A stretch of DNA of 64,000 nt. It comes from Planococcus sp. PAMC 21323. GTDB lineage: Bacteria > Bacillota > Bacilli > Bacillales_A > Planococcaceae. Positions 47,942-56,745 of the stretch are shown in pieces. Numbering within the stretch: the first letter of the stretch is position 1; the number at the start of each line of letters is the position of its first letter. The stretch spans positions 2,480,001 to 2,544,000 of the forward strand of contig NZ_CP009129.1 of the NCBI RefSeq assembly GCF_000785555.1. The letters are read 5' to 3'. The position numbers and the translations under genes were made by a program. Under the pieces are notes generated by a model. That model did not search any database, was not told the origin of the DNA, and saw only the letters and a program-made list of their open reading frames with translations.

Positions 47942-48775
47942 ATGACACTCAAAAAAACCTTAACCATCGCTGGATCTGACACTTCTGGTGGTGCTGGTAT
48001 ACAAGCAGATTTGAAAACGTTTCAAGAACATGGCACATATGGCATGAACGCATTAACGGTAATTGTGACAATGGATCCTGAAAACGGTTGGAGTCACGGC
48101 ATTCACCCGATTGCTTTAGATACATTAGATGCTCAGTTGAAAACAGCATTTTCGACAGGCATTGACGCTTTGAAAACGGGCATGTTGCCAACTGTCGACA
48201 TTATCGAAATGGCCGGAAAAGCAATTGCTGACTCTGGCATTCGGGATGTTGTGATCGATCCGGTAATGGCATGTAAAGGCGAAAATGAAGTCTTGTTCCC
48301 TGAAAATGTAGATGCGATGATTAAATATTTATTGCCAAACGCGAAAGTCGTTACACCGAATTTAGTGGAAGCAGGACAATTATCTGGTCAAGGTGCATTG
48401 CAAACTGTTGAAGATATGCAAGCTGCTGCTGAAAAAATTCATGCACATGGGGTTGAATTTGTAGTAATCAAAGGCGGCAAACAATTAAAGCATGAAAAAG
48501 CGGCAGATTTACTATTCGATGGCAAAACACATTATTTATTAACTTCAGAAAAAACAGATACAACTTATAACCACGGTGCAGGCTGTACGTTTGCTGCAGC
48601 AATCACTGCTAACTTGGCAAATGGTCAATCTGTTAAAGACGCTGTACTAAACGCAAAGATTTTCGTTGCTACAGCAATTCAACACGGCTGGAAATTAAAT
48701 GAGTATGTGGGTCCCGTTATGCACGGTGCCGCATCGAAATTTACAAAAGCTGAAGTTGAAGTGACTACATTATAA
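47942..48775 (+). CDS. pdxK: pyridoxal/pyridoxine kinase (ThiD-like)
   Basis: A 277-residue ribokinase-fold kinase. In Bacillus, the gene after ung encodes a ThiD-like PdxK that phosphorylates pyridoxal, pyridoxine and HMP. Visible are the substrate motif AGSDTSGGAGIQADLKTF, Cys111 in VMACKGENEV and the anion-hole loop NHGAGCTFAAAI with Cys215, the cysteine that distinguishes this PdxK type. GAGGAG precedes the ATG at 47942. HMP kinase (ThiD) is an alternative that motifs do not exclude. Confidence 0.9.
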   Translation: MTLKKTLTIAGSDTSGGAGIQADLKTFQEHGTYGMNALTVIVTMDPENGWSHGIHPIALDTLDAQLKTAFSTGIDALKTGMLPTVDIIEMAGKAIADSGIRDVVIDPVMACKGENEVLFPENVDAMIKYLLPNAKVVTPNLVEAGQLSGQGALQTVEDMQAAAEKIHAHGVEFVVIKGGKQLKHEKAADLLFDGKTHYLLTSEKTDTTYNHGAGCTFAAAITANLANGQSVKDAVLNAKIFVATAIQHGWKLNEYVGPVMHGAASKFTKAEVEVTTL

Positions 48776-48782
48776 AATAAGG

Positions 48783-48826
48783 AAGGTCACAGGAGGCCAA
48801 TTCATTGCCTCCTGTGACCTTTTTTA
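48783..48826 (+). terminator. intrinsic terminator of pdxK
   Basis: A perfect 15-bp stem (AAGGTCACAGGAGGC with its complement) and a 9-base loop, followed by six T. Confidence 0.92.
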
Positions 48827-48926
48827 TGAGAATTTTTTGCTTGGCCAATCTCTTAGAGCAAGCTAATCGCATTCTCTCGCGCATTTCCCTATACTAATAG
48901 AATAATGATTTAATAGGAGGAACATC

Positions 48927-49277
48927 ATGGAATTAGTTGAAGTAAAAAAATTGCAAGTTCAGTTAGATGCATTTGCAGGCAAAGATGTTTACCTTCATTT
49001 GGAAACGACAAATGGCTCTTATGCATCACATTTTAACGAAGGCTTTTTCAATGCCGGTGCATTTATTCGAAACGTTGTGATTAATTACGAACTCGGAAAA
49101 GTTGTCGGTGACAGCCCACACCGTGTTGGATTGAAATTACCACATGGTTGGGTTTATGCTCAAGGCATCACACATTACGAATTAGATGAAGACGGTCGGC
49201 TATTACTTGCTGGACACGCCGGAGACGGAAAACTAGCGGTTGCGCTCGAAATTAGCGAAACACCGTTTAGTTATTAA
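48927..49277 (+). CDS. yojF: YojF family protein
   Basis: A 116-residue protein of the YojF/DUF1806 family (MELVEVKKLQVQLDAFAGKDVYLHLETTNGSYA in pieces, LKLPHGWVYAQGITHYE). Its function is unknown, but it is regularly paired with bshB2 (yojG), as here with a 15-base gap. A link to bacillithiol metabolism is therefore inferred. AGGAGG precedes the ATG. A TATACT box lies at about 48,890. Confidence 0.87.
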   Translation: MELVEVKKLQVQLDAFAGKDVYLHLETTNGSYASHFNEGFFNAGAFIRNVVINYELGKVVGDSPHRVGLKLPHGWVYAQGITHYELDEDGRLLLAGHAGDGKLAVALEISETPFSY

Positions 49278-49292
49278 AGGAGGAAAATGATA

Positions 49293-49982
49293 ATGACAAT
49301 TCAACCAGAACGTCATGTGTTGGTCGTCTTTCCTCACCCAGATGATGAAGCGTTTGGGGTTTCCGGAACGATCACGACACATATTCAACAAGGCACTCCC
49401 GTAACATACGCATGTTTAACACTTGGCGAAATGGGCCGCAACCTAGGAAATCCACCATTCGCTACAAGAGAATCTTTACCAGCAGTTCGCAAAAAGGAAC
49501 TTCTAGCTTCTGCAGAGGCAATGGGATTAACGGACCTTCGGATGATGGGCTTGCGTGATAAAACCATCGAATTTGAAGACGATGAAAAAATGGTTGGCAT
49601 GATGACGGATTTAATCCAAGAATTAAATCCATCGAAAATCATAACGTTCTACCCTGGCTTTGCCGTTCACCCAGATCACGAAGCGACAGCTCGTGCAGTT
49701 GTTCGCGCAGTCCGTCGAATGAAAGATCGTCCTACTCTTCACGGGGTAGCTTTTGCTAACGACACATTGGAAAAGTTGGGCAAGCCGGATGTTGTTTATA
49801 ATATTAGTGAAGTACGTACACAAAAAATGAATTCGATGAAAGCTCATATTTCTCAAACTGCTTGGATGCTTGAAGAAATGGAACATAAACTTCAGCAAGG
49901 TGATACAGAAACTGAAAACTGGCTAACGCAAGAGCGTTTTTATCATTATCGCTGGGACGAAGATTTCGAAAAATCCTTTTAA
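49293..49982 (+). CDS. bshB2: bacillithiol biosynthesis deacetylase BshB2
   Basis: BshB deacetylates GlcNAc-malate in bacillithiol synthesis; BshB2 also acts as a bacillithiol-conjugate amidase-like enzyme. The 229-residue LmbE-type protein has the zinc motif PHPDDEAFG and HPDHEATARAVVRAVRRM. GGAGG lies three bases from an ATG at 49287 and nine from the ATG at 49293; the latter is chosen. It is cotranscribed with yojF and ends at a terminator. Confidence 0.9.
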   Translation: MTIQPERHVLVVFPHPDDEAFGVSGTITTHIQQGTPVTYACLTLGEMGRNLGNPPFATRESLPAVRKKELLASAEAMGLTDLRMMGLRDKTIEFEDDEKMVGMMTDLIQELNPSKIITFYPGFAVHPDHEATARAVVRAVRRMKDRPTLHGVAFANDTLEKLGKPDVVYNISEVRTQKMNSMKAHISQTAWMLEEMEHKLQQGDTETENWLTQERFYHYRWDEDFEKSF

Positions 49983-49986
49983 AATG

Positions 49987-50028
49987 ACCCCTCAACTTTT
50001 TTTTAGTTGGGGGGTGTTTTTTTTTGTC
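49987..50028 (+). terminator. intrinsic terminator of yojF-bshB2
   Basis: ACCCCTCAACT pairs with AGTTGGGGGGT around a T-rich loop, followed by a G and nine T. Confidence 0.88.
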
Positions 50029-50054
50029 GTTTTCAGATAATATAAACATTGGCG

Positions 50055-50089
50055 ATAAAGCGTTTTCACGGGGAAAAACGCTGTATAAT
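50055..50089 (+). promoter_or_regulatory. promoter region of yjiH-like gene with inverted repeat
   Basis: TATAAT at 50084-50089 is preceded by the inverted repeat AGCGTTTT-N8-AAAACGCT, which covers the -35 region. No good -35 hexamer is present, so an activator or repressor may bind. The left arm with flanks also resembles a cre site with two mismatches at one end. Confidence 0.45.
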
Positions 50090-50136
50090 CAGTTATTATC
50101 GCGTGTATTCATGCAAAGAGAAAAGGGGAATTATTT

Positions 50137-51489
50137 ATGCAAAAGTATTCAACTTCAACATGGTTATTGTTCTTGATTCCTTCTTTACTCGGAATCCTAT
50201 TGTTCTTAGTACCAGTCCCAACTGAAGACGGTTGGTTGGTAACCATTGCAGTGCTCGCAAACATCATGGCCGGAGCTATCGAATCCATTGTACCGTGGAT
50301 TATGATGGGTATTTTAATCGTGGCCGCATTAGGATCATTGCTCTTTGTCACGAAAAAAGTAAACGAAACCGAATATGTTTCATTTTTTGACAAGCTTTTT
50401 AACGTCAATCTCTTCTGGACTTTCGTTCGAGTGCTAGGTGCTGTTTTCTCGATTATGGTCTTATTCCAAATCGGTCCAGAGCCTGTATGGAATGAATATA
50501 CTGGTGGACTTCTTCTTTCAGGAGATGGATTACTTTCTTTCCTTTTCACTATTTTCTTCTTTGCTGGACTTTTCCTTCCACTACTAATGAACTTTGGTTT
50601 ACTTGAGTTTTTCGGTACGATGATGGTAAAAATTATGCGTCCGCTTTTCCGTTTGCCTGGTCGTTCATCTATTGATGCACTAGCTTCGTGGGTTGGAGAT
50701 GGCACTATCGGCGTACTACTTACTAGTAAACAATATGAAGCCAATAAATACACACAACGTGAAGCAGCTATTATTGGAACGACTTTCTCAGTTGTTTCTA
50801 TTACATTTGCGATTGTGGTAATTCAAGAAATCGGTCTTGGAACGTACTTCCTTCCGTATTATGCAACTGTTATTTTAGCGGGCGTAATTTTGGCATTAAT
50901 CATGCCACGTATTTATCCTCTTAAAAACAAGCCAACTACTTTTATGGATGGTTCGCCACAGGAATCTCAAACAGAAGATGTTCCTAAAGGTTATAATATT
51001 GCGACACACGGACTTGAGAAAGCATTATCAAAGGCGGAAGACAACCGCTCAGTGAGCAAATTCTTCCAAGATGGTTTTAAAAACGTCTTAGATATGTGGA
51101 TTGGTGTTGCACCCGTTGTTATGGCATTTGGTACAGTTGCATTGATTTTGGCTGAATACACACCTGTGTTCTCCATACTTGGCACGCCATTTGTTCCATA
51201 CTTGAACTTATTAGGTGTTCCTGAAGCGGCTGAAGCAGCTCAATTAATGGTCGTTGGATTTGCAGATATGTTCTTACCAGCGATTCTTGGCGCAGACATC
51301 GAATCTGAAATGACTCGTTTCGTTGTTGCTACTATGTCTGTTACACAATTAATTTACATGTCTGAAGTTGGTGGATTATTACTTGGATCTAAAATTCCTG
51401 TAAACATTTTGGATTTAGTTGTGATCTTCTTGCTTCGCACAGTCATTGCGTTACCGATTGTTGTCGGTGTTGCACATCTATTGTTTTAA
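50137..51489 (+). CDS. YjiH family membrane protein (nucleoside-recognition gate domain)
   Basis: A 450-residue membrane protein with about ten helices and gate-domain motifs (ASWVGDGTIGVLLTSKQYEANKYTQREAAIIGTTFSVVSITF in pieces). It matches the YjiH family, whose transport substrate is unknown. A large cytosolic loop lies near residues 270-310. AAAAGGGGAA precedes the ATG. It stands alone between two terminators. Nucleoside or organic ion transport is a guess from the gate-domain relation only. Confidence 0.8.
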   Translation: MQKYSTSTWLLFLIPSLLGILLFLVPVPTEDGWLVTIAVLANIMAGAIESIVPWIMMGILIVAALGSLLFVTKKVNETEYVSFFDKLFNVNLFWTFVRVLGAVFSIMVLFQIGPEPVWNEYTGGLLLSGDGLLSFLFTIFFFAGLFLPLLMNFGLLEFFGTMMVKIMRPLFRLPGRSSIDALASWVGDGTIGVLLTSKQYEANKYTQREAAIIGTTFSVVSITFAIVVIQEIGLGTYFLPYYATVILAGVILALIMPRIYPLKNKPTTFMDGSPQESQTEDVPKGYNIATHGLEKALSKAEDNRSVSKFFQDGFKNVLDMWIGVAPVVMAFGTVALILAEYTPVFSILGTPFVPYLNLLGVPEAAEAAQLMVVGFADMFLPAILGADIESEMTRFVVATMSVTQLIYMSEVGGLLLGSKIPVNILDLVVIFLLRTVIALPIVVGVAHLLF

Positions 51490-51496
51490 TCTACAT

Positions 51497-51529
51497 AAAA
51501 TGCCATCCGCAAATTGCGGATGGCATTTT
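51497..51529. terminator. bidirectional terminator between yjiH-like gene and tdh
   Basis: A perfect 14-bp stem AAAATGCCATCCGC with its complement around AAATT, with A and T tracts on both sides. Confidence 0.92.
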
Positions 51530-51543
51530 TTAATTAGGATTTA

Positions 51544-52488
51544 TTAAACTAATTGAAGCTTTTTTTTTAATTTTTCGAGCATATCGACTGTCATTGCATC
51601 TAGGTCGTATGAAGTTTTAAAGCCCCATTCTGCTTTAGCAGCAGATGCATCAATATTGTCTGGCCAGCTATTAGCAATTTCCTGTCTCACAGGATCAACT
51701 TCGTAAGACATTTTAAATTCTGGAATATGCTTTTGGATAGAGGCTGCAATTTCTTCAGGCGTGAAACTCATTGCCGTTACGTTAAATGCATTACGGTGAA
51801 TTAATTGGTCTGGGTCAGCTTCCATCAAGTCGACAATCGCTTGCAACGCATCTGGCATATACATCATGTCCATCGCTGTACCTTCTGCAATATAAGACGT
51901 ATAGCTGCCTTTTTCAATTGCTTGATAATAAATATCGACTGCATAATCAGTTGTACCGCCACCTGGCTGCGCTACGTTTGAAATTAATCCTGGGAAACGA
52001 ACGCCACGTGTATCGACTCCGAATTTGGTGTAGTAATAGTCACATAATAATTCTCCAGCAACTTTATTGACACCATACATCGTCGTTGGACGTTGCAATG
52101 TATCTTGTGGTGTATCTTTTTTAGGTGTTGAAGGACCGAACGCCCCAATAGAACTAGGCGTGAAAAATTGCATGCCAAGTTTACGAGATGCTTCAAGTGC
52201 ATTGACAAGACCACCCATATTTAGATTCCAAGCAAGCAAAGGTTTTTCTTCAGCAGTTGCTGATAATAACGCTGCCATGTGGACCATTGTATCTGCGCCA
52301 AAGTCTTCTGCTAAATCATGCATTCTTTGCGCATCTGTTACATCTAAAATTTCAAAAGGTCCTGATTGATCATTAGATTGACGAATATCCGTTGCTAATA
52401 CGTTCTCATTTCCATATATGCCGCGTAATTTCCCGACAAGTTCTGACCCTATTTGTCCTAGAGCACCTGTAACCATAATTCGTTCCAT
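51544..52488 (-). CDS. tdh: L-threonine 3-dehydrogenase, SDR type
   Basis: A 314-residue extended short-chain dehydrogenase with the NAD motif GALGQIG at 8-14 and the catalytic YxxxK in [12 protein letters not shown]. The profile ([15 protein letters not shown]) matches UDP-galactose-4-epimerase-like threonine dehydrogenases, which oxidise threonine to 2-amino-3-ketobutyrate. The next enzyme, Kbl, is encoded about 6 kb away at 58,071. AAAGGAG is spaced for the ATG at 52488. A sugar epimerase is the alternative. Confidence 0.85.
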   Translation of the reverse strand: MERIMVTGALGQIGSELVGKLRGIYGNENVLATDIRQSNDQSGPFEILDVTDAQRMHDLAEDFGADTMVHMAALLSATAEEKPLLAWNLNMGGLVNALEASRKLGMQFFTPSSIGAFGPSTPKKDTPQDTLQRPTTMYGVNKVAGELLCDYYYTKFGVDTRGVRFPGLISNVAQPGGGTTDYAVDIYYQAIEKGSYTSYIAEGTAMDMMYMPDALQAIVDLMEADPDQLIHRNAFNVTAMSFTPEEIAASIQKHIPEFKMSYEVDPVRQEIANSWPDNIDASAAKAEWGFKTSYDLDAMTVDMLEKLKKKLQLV

Positions 52489-52711
52489 TTTCAACACTCC
52501 TTTTCCAAGAAAACATTTGTCCGTCCTAAAAACACAAAAATAACTATGTAAACCTTGTTGTTTTAAGCTTTAATATAAAGACATTATAAGTTGTTCTCTT
52601 TAAAAACACAAATATTTTATTTAGAAAAAGTACTTTAATTGATTATTAAAGAAGTTGAGCACAGGTTTAACTCTCTTTAAATTAAAAATAACTTTTTTCT
52701 GTTTAAGCTGT

Positions 52712-52740
52712 TTGAGAGTTATCGAATTGCGTGCTATAAT
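52712..52740 (+). promoter_or_regulatory. promoter of the cystine-type ABC transporter operon
   Basis: TTGAGA (52712-52717) and TATAAT (52735-52740) are 17 bases apart. A 150-base AT-rich leader follows with a weak TTACT/AGTAA hairpin and T8 near 52,780, which might be a leader terminator. No S-box, T-box or other known riboswitch motif is visible in the 418-base gap. Confidence 0.75.
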
Positions 52741-52906
52741 AAATCAGCTTTAAGATTACTAGTGCTTTTTTTAGTAAGCGTCATTTTTTTTGGTTATTAA
52801 ACCAACTAAACAAGTTGGTAATGTAAGCTATCGTCTTTACTTTGGCGATTTATTATCTGGTAATAAAGAGTACAACAAAAAAATTAAAAGAAATGAGGAG
52901 ATTTTT

Positions 52907-53716
52907 ATGAAAAAATTTAGTTTATCTTTTTTATTAATAGGAACAATGTCGGTTTTAGCTGCATGTGGTGGATCTGAAGAAACAGATACCTCTAATGGCG
53001 AAGCTAGTGGATCGGATCTGTTAACTACAGTGCAAGAAGAAGGCACCTTAGTTATTGGAACAGAAGGTACTTATCCCCCATTCACTTTTCACGATGACTC
53101 GGGCGAGTTAACAGGATTTGATGTAGAAGTTGCACGCGAAGTGGCTGATCGCCTTGGCGTTGAAGCTGAGTTTCTTGAAACACAATGGGATGCTATGTTT
53201 GCAGGGTTAGATGCTGGTCGTTTTGATATGGTGGCCAATCAAGTTGGGATCAATCCAGAACGTCAAGAAAGCTATGAATTTTCTTCTCCTTATATAACCT
53301 CTACTGCTGTTTTAGTTGTTGGCGAAGACAATACTGACATAAACAGCTTTGAAGATTTAGATGGCAAACTTTCAGCACAATCGTTAACGAGTAACTATGC
53401 GGAAACAGCTACTTCTTTTGGCGCAGAGTTGGAAGGTATTGAAGGATTTAACCAAGCAATCGAATTATTAAACTCGGGCCGTGTTGATGCGACAGTAAAC
53501 GATAATTTAACGGTTTTGGATTTTATGAAGCAACGTCCAGATGCAAAAGTAAAAGTGGTTGATCAATCAGAAGATGCTGCTCAAAGTGCATTACTTTTTA
53601 GAAAAGACAGTGGCGCAATTGTAGATGAAGCCAACAAAGCTTTGGCCGATATGATCGAAGACGGCACATACGACGAAATTTCAGAAAAATGGTTTGGTGA
53701 AAATGTACTTGAATAG
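52907..53716 (+). CDS. tcyA: amino acid (cystine-type) ABC transporter lipoprotein
   Basis: A 269-residue solute-binding lipoprotein of the polar amino acid family: signal peptide with lipobox LAAC (Cys20), then [37 protein letters not shown]. It resembles TcyA of Bacillus, which binds L-cystine. A longer reading frame upstream lacks a ribosome binding site, whereas GAGGAG is six bases before the ATG at 52907. It forms an operon with permease and ATPase genes. Cystine specificity is inferred. Confidence 0.87.
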   Translation: MKKFSLSFLLIGTMSVLAACGGSEETDTSNGEASGSDLLTTVQEEGTLVIGTEGTYPPFTFHDDSGELTGFDVEVAREVADRLGVEAEFLETQWDAMFAGLDAGRFDMVANQVGINPERQESYEFSSPYITSTAVLVVGEDNTDINSFEDLDGKLSAQSLTSNYAETATSFGAELEGIEGFNQAIELLNSGRVDATVNDNLTVLDFMKQRPDAKVKVVDQSEDAAQSALLFRKDSGAIVDEANKALADMIEDGTYDEISEKWFGENVLE

Positions 53717-54404
53717 TATTTTTTCGGACCCGGTCAGAATGGAACGGCTTGTGGATATTGCGCAGTCCTCATTTCTTCCTTTGATCGAAGCAACGCTTCA
53801 ATTCACTTTGCCATTATCCATTATCTCGTTTATTTTCGGATTGGCATTAGCGGTTTTGACAGCCTTGGCAAGAATTTCGACGGTTAAAATTTTTCAAGTT
53901 ATCGCTCGTGTCTATGTTTCAATTATTCGTGGTACTCCTTTACTCGTTCAACTGTTTATTCTTTTTTATGGACTGCCAACACTCGGCGTGACAATCGATC
54001 CATTTCCAGCTGCTGTAATTGGTTTTTCATTAAACGTTGGAGCTTATGCTTCTGAAGTTATTCGAGCAGCGATTTTATCGATTCCAAAAGGTCAATGGGA
54101 AGCAGCCGGCACAATTGGCATGTCATACACACAATCATTGCGGCGTGTTATTTTGCCGCAAGCATCTCGTGTTTCGTTGCCTCCTCTGTCAAATACGTTT
54201 ATCAGTTTAGTAAAAGATACATCTCTCGCCTCACTTATTCTCGTAACTGAAATGTTCCGAGTCGCTCAGCAAATTGCCGCGACTAATTATGAATTTTTGT
54301 TATTATACGGACAAGCAGCATTGCTTTACTGGGTCATCTGCTTTGCCTTGTCCATAGTTCAAGGCAGACTTGAAAATCGTTTTGATCGGTATATTTCTAG
54401 ATAA
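53703..54404 (+). CDS. tcyB: amino acid (cystine-type) ABC transporter permease
   Basis: A 233-residue permease with five membrane helices and the HisMQ-type coupling motif [37 protein letters not shown]. The start at ATG 53703 overlaps the end of tcyA by 14 bases. TTG and GTG codons a few bases upstream are also in frame, and no strong ribosome binding site separates them, so coupling to tcyA is likely. Confidence 0.9.
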   Translation: MYLNSIFSDPVRMERLVDIAQSSFLPLIEATLQFTLPLSIISFIFGLALAVLTALARISTVKIFQVIARVYVSIIRGTPLLVQLFILFYGLPTLGVTIDPFPAAVIGFSLNVGAYASEVIRAAILSIPKGQWEAAGTIGMSYTQSLRRVILPQASRVSLPPLSNTFISLVKDTSLASLILVTEMFRVAQQIAATNYEFLLLYGQAALLYWVICFALSIVQGRLENRFDRYISR

Positions 54405-54440
54405 TAAAAGCAGTTTACTGATTGCAGTAAGGAGTTCACT

Positions 54441-55187
54441 ATGATTTTAATAAAAAATTTGCATAAAAGTTTCGGCAAACTTGAAGTATTAAAAGGCATT
54501 GATACGGAAGTTCAAAAAGGACAAGCAATTGTCGTGATTGGTCCATCTGGTTCTGGTAAAACGACTTTTCTACGGTGCCTTAATACATTAGAAACACCAA
54601 CTTCTGGATCGGTCACAATCGATGAACAAACAGTCGATTTTTCGAAACCATTGTCAAAAAAACAGATGATGGCTTTTCGTAAACAATCAGCAATGGTGTT
54701 TCAGCATTATAATTTATTTCCTCACATGACCGCTCTTGAAAATGTCATGGAAGGTCCTGTTACGGTTCAAAAACAAGATAAAAAACTAGCAAGGCAAAAA
54801 GCTGAGCAATTGCTGACAAAAGTCGGACTCGGTGAAAAGATGAATGACTACCCGTTCCAATTAAGTGGTGGTCAACAGCAACGCGTCGGCATCGCACGTG
54901 CATTAGCACTTGAACCAAAAGTTATGTTATTCGATGAGCCAACTTCCGCGCTCGATCCTGAGTTAGTGGGAGAAGTATTGCAAGTAATGAAAGAACTTGC
55001 GGCTGAAGGTATGACGATGGTCGTCGTTACGCACGAAATGCGCTTTGCTAAAGGTGTAGCTGATGAAGTTTTATTTATGGATGAAGGACGCATCGTCGAA
55101 CGCGGTAAACCAGAAGACATATTCAATAACCCGAAAGAAGAACGAACAAAGCGCTTTTTAAGTTTGATTCAAGAAACAGAAGTATGA
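54441..55187 (+). CDS. tcyC: amino acid (cystine-type) ABC transporter ATPase
   Basis: A 248-residue ATPase with Walker [10 protein letters not shown] at 34-42, the signature [15 protein letters not shown], Walker [15 protein letters not shown] and an H-loop VVVTHEM. It belongs to the GlnQ/TcyC group. AAGGAG precedes the ATG. Its stop TGA is followed directly by AGAAAAGCGG, the start of a palindromic repeat array. Confidence 0.92.
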   Translation: MILIKNLHKSFGKLEVLKGIDTEVQKGQAIVVIGPSGSGKTTFLRCLNTLETPTSGSVTIDEQTVDFSKPLSKKQMMAFRKQSAMVFQHYNLFPHMTALENVMEGPVTVQKQDKKLARQKAEQLLTKVGLGEKMNDYPFQLSGGQQQRVGIARALALEPKVMLFDEPTSALDPELVGEVLQVMKELAAEGMTMVVVTHEMRFAKGVADEVLFMDEGRIVERGKPEDIFNNPKEERTKRFLSLIQETEV

Positions 55188-55465
55188 AGAAAAGCGGAAG
55201 CTGCCGTGTAGATTCGACGGGCGTAAGAAACTCTGACGAAACGGCATTTTTCCAGCCGTAGAGTTAGAGTGGCTTACGACCCTAGAATCTGGCAGCTAGA
55301 GCTAGACATGAAGAAAAGCGGAAATGGCCGTTTAGCTCCGACAAGCATAAGGTGCGGTGGCAAAGCGACGTGTTTTCAGTCGCACAGCCATCGCGACTTA
55401 TGACTCGAGGAGCTGGCCATTTCAGCTAGATCAAGAAAAGCGGAAGCTGCCGTGTAGCATTTTGC
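55185..55465 (+). repeat. palindromic element array starting at the tcyC stop codon
   Basis: Copy 1 begins with TGAAGAAAAGCGG at the stop codon; arms are AGCTGCC/GGCAGCT, AGATTC/GAATCT and CGTAAG/CTTACG, ending in AGAGCTAGACA. Copy 2 (from about 55,310) has a different set: AAATGGCC/GGCCATTT, AGCTCC/GGAGCT and CATAAG/CTTATG (here CTTATGACTC). A third, truncated copy starts near 55,434 and repeats the first arm of copy 1. Two arm types thus sit side by side. Confidence 0.88.
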
Positions 55466-55493
55466 AGTATCTTTAACAGCACGCTTCTAATGA

Positions 55494-55529
55494 AAAAACT
55501 CGCATTCCCATTATGGGCTGCGAGTTTTT
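55494..55529. terminator. bidirectional terminator between tcyC and the epimerase gene
   Basis: AAAAACTCGCA pairs perfectly with TGCGAGTTTTT and encloses an inner CCCA/TGGG hairpin. It follows the repeat array. Confidence 0.87.
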
Positions 55530-55535
55530 CTATTT

Positions 55536-56648
55536 CTATTCAATCATGCATGATTTCACTGTAAGTTTATCTAATTGTGCTTGGTTTACTTCTATTCCCA
55601 AGCCTGGCTTGTCTGATAATAAGACATATGGATGTTCGTAAGTTAAATCCCCTATTTCTTCGCTGAATAGGAGCGGTCCAGTCAATTCTGTGCTTTCAAT
55701 GTTGATGCGTGACATCGCTACATGGTAGCCTGCTGCTGAACCAACAGACGATTCAACCATTGAGCCGATTTGGCACAACATGCCAGCTGCTTCAGCTGTT
55801 TTCGCCATTTGGATGGCATGGAAAATGCCGGCACATTTCATTAGTTTGATATTAAGAACGTCAGCTGCCTGCAGACGAATAATTTCTAGTAAATCTTCCA
55901 TCGATTGAATGCTTTCGTCAGCCATAATCGGAACAGCTGTTTTCGAGCGAACTTCTGCTAGCCCCCGAATATCTCCCATACGAATTGGCTGTTCAATCCA
56001 AGCAATATTAGCGCTTTCTAATTGTTTGATCGCCGCTACGGCAATACCTGGTGATTTCCACCCTTGGTTAACGTCAACACGAATAGGCATATCTTTTCCT
56101 ACTGCTTCACGAACAGCTAAAATCCGATCCACATCTTCTTGCGCTTGTCCTTTTCCAACTTTGAGCTTTAATGAGGCATAGCCCATTTCAACAGCTTTTT
56201 TCGCTTTTTCAGCCATAATCTCAGGTGCTTCAATGCTCAACACTTTAGGGTAATCTAAATGAGGAGTCGCTTGCCCACCGATTAAATTGTAAACGGGCTG
56301 TCCAACAGCTTTGCCCATTAAGTCGTAGCAAGCAATATCAACAGCTGCTTTAGATGCTGGATTTCGCGACATTAAGGCATTCATTTTCGAATGAATAGCT
56401 TCTATATCAAACGGACTCATTCCAATAATCGCCGGCAGAAATTGTTCTTTTAAAATTTCATAGGCAGCAGTGAAATACTCTCCCGTTACATGCTCATCAG
56501 GGACCGCTTCCCCGTACCCGACAAGACCTGTATCTGTTTCTAAGGCAACAATCAATGCTGGCATATCTGGGTAAGTTGCATAGGAGATGATAAATGGTTC
56601 ATTGAGCGGAAATCTGACTGCGTGCAAGCTTGCTTTAATGATTTTCAT
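55536..56648 (-). CDS. enolase-superfamily dipeptide epimerase-like protein
   Basis: A 370-residue member of the muconate-lactonizing subgroup of the enolase superfamily. Catalytic Lys161-x-Lys163 in LKLKVGKG, metal ligands Asp192, Glu219 and Asp244, and Lys268 in LNIKLMK are all in place. This residue pattern fits L-Ala-D/L-Glu epimerases and related dipeptide epimerases, but o-succinylbenzoate synthase and N-acylamino acid racemase are near relatives. It is divergent from an M20 amidohydrolase, which suggests a peptide or acyl-amino-acid substrate. Substrate is not determinable here. Confidence 0.82.
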   Translation of the reverse strand: MKIIKASLHAVRFPLNEPFIISYATYPDMPALIVALETDTGLVGYGEAVPDEHVTGEYFTAAYEILKEQFLPAIIGMSPFDIEAIHSKMNALMSRNPASKAAVDIACYDLMGKAVGQPVYNLIGGQATPHLDYPKVLSIEAPEIMAEKAKKAVEMGYASLKLKVGKGQAQEDVDRILAVREAVGKDMPIRVDVNQGWKSPGIAVAAIKQLESANIAWIEQPIRMGDIRGLAEVRSKTAVPIMADESIQSMEDLLEIIRLQAADVLNIKLMKCAGIFHAIQMAKTAEAAGMLCQIGSMVESSVGSAAGYHVAMSRINIESTELTGPLLFSEEIGDLTYEHPYVLLSDKPGLGIEVNQAQLDKLTVKSCMIE

Positions 56649-56745
56649 TTGAGTGCCTCCAATAGATTTATCTTATTGTATACTTCTACTATAGTGAATT
56701 TTATGACAGATTGATAACTTAATTTAATTTCAAGGGGGATTGTAT

